Assembly (NCBI GenBank): GCA_016794345.1
Contig: JAEUKE010000186.1
Location: 1-64,000, forward strand
From: Myxococcales bacterium
Lineage (GTDB): Bacteria; Myxococcota_A; Polyangia; Polyangiales; Polyangiaceae
Direction: 5' to 3'
Length of the DNA stretch: 64,000 nt
The notes under the pieces were generated by a model. It was not told where the DNA came from and searched no databases. It worked only from the letters and a program-made list of their open reading frames with translations. The stretch's first letter is position 1. The number at the start of each line of letters is the position of its first letter. This document shows, piece after piece, positions 58,695 through 64,000 of this stretch. Position numbers and translations under genes: made by a program.

Positions 58695-60182
58695 TTACTT
58701 CGAAGGAACCGGGACGGGCGCGAAGCGAATGGAGTCGCCGCGCTTCAGCTTGGCGAGGAGCACGCTCCCGGCCTTGGCGCTGCCGAGCTGGGCCTCGAGG
58801 GCGTCCACGTCTTTCACGGGCTTGCCGTCGAGCTCGAGCACGACGTCGCCGGGACGCACCTCCTTCAACGGGCTCGACGGGGCGATGCCCTCCACACGCA
58901 CGCCCCCGCCCTTCACGTTCGAGACCTGTACGCCGAGCTTGTTGTTGGCCGGCACCGCGCGAGGGGAGCGCATCTGCGGCCCCTTCTCGGTCGCGTCGTC
59001 TTCGAGGACGTCGAGCGTGGCCTTCGTCTCCAGGCGCTTGCCGTCGCGGAGGTAGGCGATTGTCACCTGCGCCCCGGGCGCGTTGCGCGCGACGTTCCTC
59101 GGCAGCTCCTCGGCATGCTGGATGTCGGTGCCGTTGACCGAGACGATCACGTCGCCCGCCTTCAGCCCTGCGCGCGCCGCCGCGCCCCCCGACTCGATCT
59201 GCGCGATGAGCGCGCCCTTGGGACCGGGCAGCTTGAGCGCCGTGGCGAGCTCGTTCGACATGGGCTGGAAGACGAGGCCGAGCTTGCCCCGCACGACGTG
59301 GCCCTTCTCGCGGAGCTGCGGCAACACGTCCTTCAGGGCGTCGACAGGGATGGCGAAGCCGATGTTGTTCGCGCCGGGCCGGATCGCCGTCGCGATGCCG
59401 ACCACCTCGCCGCGCCAGTTGAAGAGCGGACCGCCGCTGTTGCCGGGGTTGATGGCCGCGTCCGTCTGGATGAAGTCGTCGTAGCTCGTCGCGCCGATGA
59501 AGCGCGACTTCGCGCTCACGATGCCGAGCGTCACGGTGTGGCCCAGGCCGAACGGATTCCCGACCGCGAGCACGTGGTCGCCGATGCGGAGCGCGCCGGA
59601 GGTCCCCAGGCGCACGGCGGGAACCTCACCCTTCGTCTTGATCTTGAGCAGGGCGAGATCGAGCTTGGGGTCACGGCCCACGACGTCCGCCGGGATCTCG
59701 CGGTCGTCCCACAGGCGGACGACGACCTCGTCCGCGTCGTGCACGACGTGCTCGTTCGTGACCACGTAGCCTTGTGGATCAATGATGAAGCCGGTGCCGG
59801 CGCCCTGACGCTCGCCTCGACCGCCCCCACCGTCCGGACCGAAGAAGAAGTCGAACGGGTGGCCCTCCGGGAGGTTCACCTTCTGTGTCGTCGTGATGTT
59901 CACGACCGCGGGCTTCACCTTCTCCGACAGGTCCGCCACGTCGAACGTGGCCGGCACCGGCGAAGGGGGGAGCGGCTCGGGGAGCTTGAGCGGCGGCAGG
60001 CCGGCGCGGTCCACGTTCGAGTCGTTCAAGGCGACGGCGCTCGCGGCGCCGACTTGCCCGGCCGCGGGCTCGTAGTCGGCGCGGGCCGAGCGGGCTTCCT
60101 GCGGCGGCTGGCAGCCGAGCGAGGGCGCGAGGGCAAGGAGGACAGCGAGGGGCACGGAGCGGAGCAAAAGGCTTCGGATCAT
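58695..60182 (-). CDS. HtrA/DegP-type lipoprotein serine protease with two PDZ domains
   Basis: The protein has 495 residues. A lipobox ending SLGC (Cys24) makes it a lipoprotein, which is unusual for DegP. The trypsin-like domain has His145 (VTNEHVVH), Asp175 (KLDLALLK) and Ser249 (INPGNSGGPL). Two PDZ domains lie at about 300-385 (KAGDVIVSVNGTDI) and 410-490 (PGDVVLELDGKPVKD). It is a periplasmic quality-control protease. The ATG at 60182 starts the signal peptide; AAGGT lies about eight bases upstream. It diverges from proC. Confidence 0.93.
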   Translation of the reverse strand: MIRSLLLRSVPLAVLLALAPSLGCQPPQEARSARADYEPAAGQVGAASAVALNDSNVDRAGLPPLKLPEPLPPSPVPATFDVADLSEKVKPAVVNITTTQKVNLPEGHPFDFFFGPDGGGGRGERQGAGTGFIIDPQGYVVTNEHVVHDADEVVVRLWDDREIPADVVGRDPKLDLALLKIKTKGEVPAVRLGTSGALRIGDHVLAVGNPFGLGHTVTLGIVSAKSRFIGATSYDDFIQTDAAINPGNSGGPLFNWRGEVVGIATAIRPGANNIGFAIPVDALKDVLPQLREKGHVVRGKLGLVFQPMSNELATALKLPGPKGALIAQIESGGAAARAGLKAGDVIVSVNGTDIQHAEELPRNVARNAPGAQVTIAYLRDGKRLETKATLDVLEDDATEKGPQMRSPRAVPANNKLGVQVSNVKGGGVRVEGIAPSSPLKEVRPGDVVLELDGKPVKDVDALEAQLGSAKAGSVLLAKLKRGDSIRFAPVPVPSK

Positions 60183-60294
60183 CGTCTCTACCTTGGTCGC
60201 CGAGGAAGGAGGCTGGCTTTGGTACCCCCGAAACAGCGAAACGTGACCGCACATTCCGCCACGGGGCGTCGTCATTCTGCTAGCGTCCGCCGAA

Positions 60295-61179
60295 GTGGCC
60301 AGCGATTTGTCATCCCATTCTGCAGGTGTAGGCCCAGCGCCACGCCTTCGTGACAAACATATCGGCTTTCTCGGCGGCGGGGCGATGGCCGGCGCCCTCA
60401 TCAAGGGGCTCGTCGCCTCGAAGTCGGTGTCGCCCGACCACCTCATGGCGAGCGACGTGAAGGCCAGCCGCCTCACGGAGATCGAGTCCGCGTTCGGCAT
60501 CCGCACCACGACGGACAACGCCGCATTGGTGAAGTTCTCCGACGTCGTCGTCGTCGCGGTGAAGCCGCAGATCGTGGACCGGGTCTTGCCCGTCATCCGC
60601 GAGAACCTCAAGCCATCCGCGCTGGTCGTGTCCATCGCTGCGGGCGTCCCCTCGGTCGTCTTCGAGGAGGGCCTCCCCCAGAACGCCAAGTTCGTGCGCA
60701 GCATGCCCAACACCGCGGCCATCGCGCTCGCCGGCGCCACGGCCATCGCGGCCGGGAGCCACGCCACCGAAGAGGACATGCAGGTCGCGACGGAGCTCTT
60801 CGAGGCGGTCGGTCGCTGTGCCACGCTCGACGAGGCCCTGCTCGACGCGGTGACCGGCCTCTCGGGGAGCGGACCGGCCTACGTCATGTTGATGATCGAG
60901 GCCCTCGCCGACGGCGGCGTGAAGGTCGGCCTGGGGCGGGACACCGCGCTCCTGCTCGCCGCGCAGACGGTCTACGGCGCCGCGAAGCTCCAGCTCGAGA
61001 GCGGCGAGCACCCCGGGCGCTTGAAGGACATGGTGACGAGCCCGGGCGGCACCGCCATCGCCGGCCTCCACACGCTCGAGTCCGGAGGCCTGCGCCGGAC
61101 GCTGATCGACGCCGTGGAGGCGGCGGCCCGCCGGAGCCGCGAGCTCGGCGAGGCCCTCCTCGCCAAGCGCAAGGCTTGA
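60295..61179 (+). CDS. proC: Pyrroline-5-carboxylate reductase
   Basis: The protein has 294 residues from a GTG at 60295. The NADPH site is GFLGGGAMAGAL; VAVKPQIVDRVLPVI and MPNTAAIALAGATA follow. The C-terminal DAVTGLSGSGPAYV and MVTSPGGTAIAGLHTLESGG are the ProC signatures. It makes the last step of proline synthesis. The first 20 residues are extra compared with the usual start, so a later start is possible. Confidence 0.92.
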   Translation: MASDLSSHSAGVGPAPRLRDKHIGFLGGGAMAGALIKGLVASKSVSPDHLMASDVKASRLTEIESAFGIRTTTDNAALVKFSDVVVVAVKPQIVDRVLPVIRENLKPSALVVSIAAGVPSVVFEEGLPQNAKFVRSMPNTAAIALAGATAIAAGSHATEEDMQVATELFEAVGRCATLDEALLDAVTGLSGSGPAYVMLMIEALADGGVKVGLGRDTALLLAAQTVYGAAKLQLESGEHPGRLKDMVTSPGGTAIAGLHTLESGGLRRTLIDAVEAAARRSRELGEALLAKRKA

Positions 61180-61211
61180 GCACCCGCCGCGCCAGGTGCA
61201 ACCATGAGCCG

Positions 61212-61823
61212 ATGACCCACACGTCTTGGGCGTGGCTCGCCTCCCTCACCATCTTCGGCGCTCTCGCTTGCGACGCGGATCTCGAGCCTGGCTGTCGCGA
61301 CGGACAGTGTACGGATCCGACGACCTCGGCCTCGACCGGCACCGGAACGGGCGGCGGCGGAGGCAGCGGCTTCGTCTGTACACACGAGGAGACGGCCGGC
61401 TTCCCGTGTGAGGTCTACGACGTCCTCGTCCGCAAGTGTCAGGGCTGTCACAAGCCGGGTGGCCAGGGCCCGTTCCCTCTCCTCACCTACGACGACACCC
61501 AGAAGCTCCTCTACAACATCACCCCGGAGGAGGACCCGGTGAACGCCAAGCGGATCTGGGCGCGCATGAAGACGCAGATCCAACCGGGCGCGTCGTCCCC
61601 CGCGATGCCGCTCAACGGCAACCCGATGGAGCAGGAGTACATCGACCGGATGAACACGTGGTTCGCGACATGCGGGGACGACATCCTCGCCGCGAACGTT
61701 TGCGCGCGCGGCGAGGGCGCTGGCGGCACGGGCGGAGCCGGCGGAACCGGAGGCTCGGGCGGTGCCGGCGGTGCCGGTGGCGCGGGTGGTGCCGGCGGTG
61801 CTGGCGGCGCCGGCGGAACCTGA
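61212..61823 (+). CDS. Cytochrome c-like lipoprotein with Gly-rich tail
   Basis: The protein has 203 residues. The signal ends in a lipobox ALAC (Cys20). A linker of Thr, Ser and Gly precedes a haem motif CQGCH (76-80), and a distal SSPAMPL supplies a candidate Met ligand. The last 35 residues are Gly-rich (GGAGG repeats). A haem c protein of the cell envelope is likely, but the domain is short. It starts 32 bases after proC. The ATG at 61212 is preferred to a start overlapping proC because the signal peptide begins there. Confidence 0.72.
   Translation: MTHTSWAWLASLTIFGALACDADLEPGCRDGQCTDPTTSASTGTGTGGGGGSGFVCTHEETAGFPCEVYDVLVRKCQGCHKPGGQGPFPLLTYDDTQKLLYNITPEEDPVNAKRIWARMKTQIQPGASSPAMPLNGNPMEQEYIDRMNTWFATCGDDILAANVCARGEGAGGTGGAGGTGGSGGAGGAGGAGGAGGAGGAGGT
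61725..61820 (+). repeat. Imperfect 9-bp Gly-repeat tract
   Basis: Runs of GGCGG(A/T/C)GCC-type units encode a GGAGGT/GGAGGA tail in the cytochrome-like lipoprotein. Imperfect copies, likely to vary in number. Confidence 0.6.
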
Positions 61824-61839
61824 TCCGAGCGCCTGAACG

Positions 61840-62466
61840 TCAAGCCGCAGCGGAGGAGAGCTTCGGCAAGAGCCGCCGGCCCGACGCGCGCGCATCTCGC
61901 CGGCCGAGCTGCTGGGCGCGCGAGGCCGCGCGCGCGCGCCCGGCCTCACCGAGATCGCGCACGCCGTGGAAGGCGGTGAAGGCGACGGGGCTCAGGCCGC
62001 AGAAGGCGAGCGTCGCCGAGCCGAAGCTCCGATGCAGGCAGCGGTGGCTCACCGCGGTGTACCACCACCCCGGCGTATCCATCGTCGTGATGACGCGTGC
62101 CGATCGACCCGCGAGCAAGCCCTTCGGCAAGGACGACTCTGGGCCGAACGAAAACGCCCACCCGGGCAAAAAGAGCCGATCCACGAAGCCGCGCACGAGC
62201 GCGGGTGGCGAGGCCCAATAGGTCGGGAAGACCCAGACGAGGTGGTCGGCCGCCTCGATCGCCTCGCGAGCGCGCACGAGATCGGGCTCGAGCGGCTGCG
62301 GGACGCGATACCCGTGGTGGAGGATGGGGTCGAACGACAGCGAGGCGAGGTCGATCCGCTCGACCCCCCCTCCGCCGGCTCGAAAGCCGCTCGCGTAGCC
62401 GGCCGCGAGCCGGTGGTTGAAGGTGTCTTGGTCCGGGTGACCGAACAGGAGCAGGGCGCGTTTCAT
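61840..62466 (-). CDS. NAD(P)H dehydrogenase (quinone), flavodoxin-like fold
   Basis: The protein has 208 residues. MKRALLLFGHPDQDTFNHRL is the FMN/FAD site strand, and HLVWVFPTYWASPPALVRGF is the quinone reductase signature (MdaB/NQO type). It reduces quinones or azo-type substrates with NAD(P)H by two-electron transfer. The end of the protein is Arg/Ala-rich. It is divergent from the LysR gene, which probably controls it. Confidence 0.88.
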   Translation of the reverse strand: MKRALLLFGHPDQDTFNHRLAAGYASGFRAGGGGVERIDLASLSFDPILHHGYRVPQPLEPDLVRAREAIEAADHLVWVFPTYWASPPALVRGFVDRLFLPGWAFSFGPESSLPKGLLAGRSARVITTMDTPGWWYTAVSHRCLHRSFGSATLAFCGLSPVAFTAFHGVRDLGEAGRARAASRAQQLGRRDARASGRRLLPKLSSAAA

Positions 62467-62538
62467 GGAGGCGAGCTTGCGTCATGCATGGCTGCCTGAG
62501 TAGCCGCGTCTTCGAATCGCAGCTATGCACCGATGCAT
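62467..62538. promoter_or_regulatory. Divergent promoter with two ATGCAT palindromes
   Basis: CATGCATG (62483-62490) and ATGCAT (62533-62538) lie 49 bases apart between the oxidoreductase and lysR start codons; the second overlaps the LysR start. They could be LysR-type operator half-sites. Confidence 0.4.
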
Positions 62539-63469
62539 GTCGCGATCGCGTTCCACGACGACACGCGAGCGAGCGCTCTCCCGATGGGACGACGTTCGCG
62601 TGTTCCTGACGGCTCTGCGCGCCGGGAGCTTCACCCGAGCTGCGATCGAGCTCGGGACCGACCAGTCCACGGTCAGCCGGCGGATCGCCTCGCTCGAGGG
62701 CGCGCTCGGCGTCACGCTGTTCGAGCGCACACGACGAGCCCCCGTCCCGACCGAGGACGCAGCGCGGCTGCGCGAGGCAGCCGAGCAGGTCGAGGCCTCG
62801 CTCGCCCGCTTCGCGGACGCGGCGACCGGCCTTCGAACACAAGCGATCGAGGGCCGCGTCCGGCTCGCGCTGACGGAGGAGATCGCTGTCCATTTCGTCG
62901 TCCCCCACGTCATCCCGAAGCTCCGCGCCGCACACCCCGGCCTGTCGCTCGATCTCGTGACCGGGTACCGCGCCGCGGATCTGGCCTCGCGCGAAGCGGA
63001 CATCGCGCTGCGTTTCTTCCAGACGGAGCGCGGAGATCTGGTCGGGAAGCGAATCGCCAGGTTTCGCACGGCAATCCTCGGCTCGAAGGCCTACGCGCGC
63101 CGCGTGCGAAACCTGAGCCTCGCCGAGCTCGACTGGATCGCGGTGGAGCTGGCCGGGCTCGCCACGCCGGAGTCGGCGTGGCTCGAGGCGCACGTTCGGC
63201 GGCCTCCGGTCCTCGTCTGCTCGAGCTACCAGACGCAGGTCGCAGCGATCCGCTCGGGGCTCGGAGTCGGCATCGGTCCGCTCGCCCTGACCAAGCTCGA
63301 GCGCAGCTACATGGCGATCGACGTACGCCCGCGACCAGAGATGCCGGTGCTCGATCTGTACGTCGTCACGAGGCGTGCCATTCGTGACCTCCCGCGGATC
63401 GTCGCGGTGCTCGAGGCTCTCGACGCGACGCTCGGTCCGCTCGGCGACCGGATCAGGCCCTCCGGCTGA
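62525..63469 (+). CDS. LysR-family transcription regulator
   Basis: The protein has 314 residues. The winged HTH runs from about residue 21 to 80 (WDDVRVFLTALRAGSFTRAA, ELGTDQSTVSRRIASLEGAL, GVTLFERTRR). A LysR substrate domain follows (VRLALTEEIAVHFV, RSGLGVGIGPLAL). The in-frame ATG at 62537 may be the real start. It probably controls itself and the divergent NAD(P)H dehydrogenase. Confidence 0.9.
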   Translation: MHRCMSRSRSTTTRERALSRWDDVRVFLTALRAGSFTRAAIELGTDQSTVSRRIASLEGALGVTLFERTRRAPVPTEDAARLREAAEQVEASLARFADAATGLRTQAIEGRVRLALTEEIAVHFVVPHVIPKLRAAHPGLSLDLVTGYRAADLASREADIALRFFQTERGDLVGKRIARFRTAILGSKAYARRVRNLSLAELDWIAVELAGLATPESAWLEAHVRRPPVLVCSSYQTQVAAIRSGLGVGIGPLALTKLERSYMAIDVRPRPEMPVLDLYVVTRRAIRDLPRIVAVLEALDATLGPLGDRIRPSG

Positions 63470-63524
63470 GCGATTCGCGCGTCAGGCCCCTGGCGCCTCC
63501 TCGTCACCTGCGTTACCCCTCCAC

Positions 63525-63964
63525 GGTCGCAGGCGCTCAGGCGATCGCCGGCTCCGGCGTCTCCCTTCGGGGCGGCGGCGGGCGGGAGGAAAGTCCGAGC
63601 TCCGCAGGGCATTGTGCCGGGTAACGCCCGGTGAGGGTGACCTCGAGGAAAGTGCAACAGAAAGCAAACCGCCGGTCGGTTCCGTCCTTCGGGGCGAGCC
63701 ACACCGGTAAGGGTGAAAGGGTGGAGTAAGAGCCCACCGCGATCTCGGTAACGAGATCGGCACGGCAAACCCCACAAGGAGCAAGGCCACATAGGGAGGC
63801 GTTCGAGCTCGTCCTCCGGGGCGAGCTCGAAAAGAACGGCCCGTTCGAGTCTCCGGGTAGGCTGCTCGAGGCGCGCGGCGACGTGCGCCCTAGAGGAATG
63901 ACCGCCGCCGAGGGAAGGGTGACCGACCCTCGACACAGAACTCGGCTTACGAACACCTGCGACC
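63525..63964 (+). ncRNA. rnpB: RNase P RNA, bacterial class A
   Basis: GAGGAAAGTCCGAGCTC (P4 5' part), AACAGAAAGCAAACCG and GTAAGGGTGAAAGGGTGGAG (shown as GTAAGGGTGAAAGGGTGG) are the conserved core, and the 3' part ends ACAGAACTCGGCTTACG. The P1 helix is GGTCGCAGG (63525-63533) with CCTGCGACC (63956-63964), which sets the ends. It is about 440 nt. The RNA is the catalytic part of RNase P, which trims tRNA 5' ends. Confidence 0.95.
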
Positions 63965-63966
63965 TG

Positions 63967-63999
63967 AGGCCCCGCTCGAGAGAGCGGGGCCTTTGTTTT
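63967..63999 (+). terminator. Intrinsic terminator of rnpB
   Basis: AGGCCCCGCTC and GAGCGGGGCCT form a perfect 11-bp stem with a GAGA loop, followed by TTGTTTT. Confidence 0.92.
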
Positions 64000-64000
64000 G

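Noticed and set aside
63307..63956. Overlapping open frames on the minus strand at the right edge
   Set aside because: They are antisense to the end of the LysR gene and to RNase P RNA, whose conserved sequences explain this region.

Overview
The window is high-GC chromosomal DNA, about 70% G+C by eye, densely coded and with GTG and TTG starts in use. It looks like a myxobacterium (Polyangiales-like deltaproteobacterium). The signs are many short lipoproteins with Gly/Ser-rich 'GGAGG' linkers or Cys-rich repeats, a FrzS-like pseudo-receiver/coiled-coil protein, AgmX/PglI-type C-terminal domains, an N-terminally anchored Ser/Thr kinase, several PilZ proteins and TIGR02996 'repeat-companion' domains. 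The placement is inferred from gene content, not from a marker gene. No phage, insertion sequence, tRNA or CRISPR array was seen.

Layout. 1-12 kb: surface and secreted proteins (zinc-ribbon lipoprotein fragment, MFS/spermidine-synthase fusion, Cys-rich lipoprotein, VIT/VWA lipoprotein, OmpA-type lipoprotein, LarE, lipoprotein, intradiol-dioxygenase-like lipoprotein). 12-16 kb: Ser/Thr kinase facing a coupled HSP90-like/TPR pair. 16-22 kb: membrane protein, hydrolase-like lipoprotein, PpsR-type regulator, DnaJ, ATP-grasp protein. 22-28 kb: a minus-strand run from an ECF sigma factor through a FecR/AgmX transmembrane partner, a PilZ protein and two repeat-type proteins. 28-34 kb: purine nucleoside phosphorylase and cytidine deaminase (coupled), FrzS-like protein, 6-phosphofructokinase.

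34-54.5 kb is the most interesting part. First comes an STM4011-STM4015 type cluster: HAD hydrolase, STM4013 hydrolase, STM4012 and STM4011 radical SAM proteins in one coupled plus-strand string, facing STM4014 (ATP-grasp-like) and a WGR+TIGR02996+LRR version of STM4015 on the minus strand. Directly upstream on the same minus strand is a six-gene operon, joined almost entirely by 4-base start/stop overlaps. It contains a soluble FtsH-like AAA+/M41 protease and a MoxR AAA+ ATPase with four unfamiliar partners, and resembles the FtsH-MoxR-vWA 'ternary' NTP-dependent systems predicted computationally to act in biological conflict. Next to it lie a coupled pair (an NrdG-like radical SAM protein and an unknown 358-residue protein), a metallopeptidase-like lipoprotein on the opposite strand, and a second TIGR02996/LRR-like protein coupled to a membrane protein. 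The two radical chemistries, two proteolytic domains, two AAA+ motors and two LRR-type recognition proteins make this stretch a candidate for an uncharacterised system or a pair of neighbouring systems.

54.5-64 kb: VOC protein with a structured leader, ZIP-like metal transporter with a His-rich tail and a palindrome at its start, hemin-type ABC transporter (HmuUV-like), HtrA lipoprotein protease, ProC, a cytochrome-c-like lipoprotein, a divergent NAD(P)H oxidoreductase/LysR pair, and RNase P RNA (rnpB) with its terminator at the right edge. No gap between genes exceeds 300 bases; the largest are 16125-16370 (nothing recognisable beyond a short inverted repeat) and 54893-55115 (two strong hairpins).
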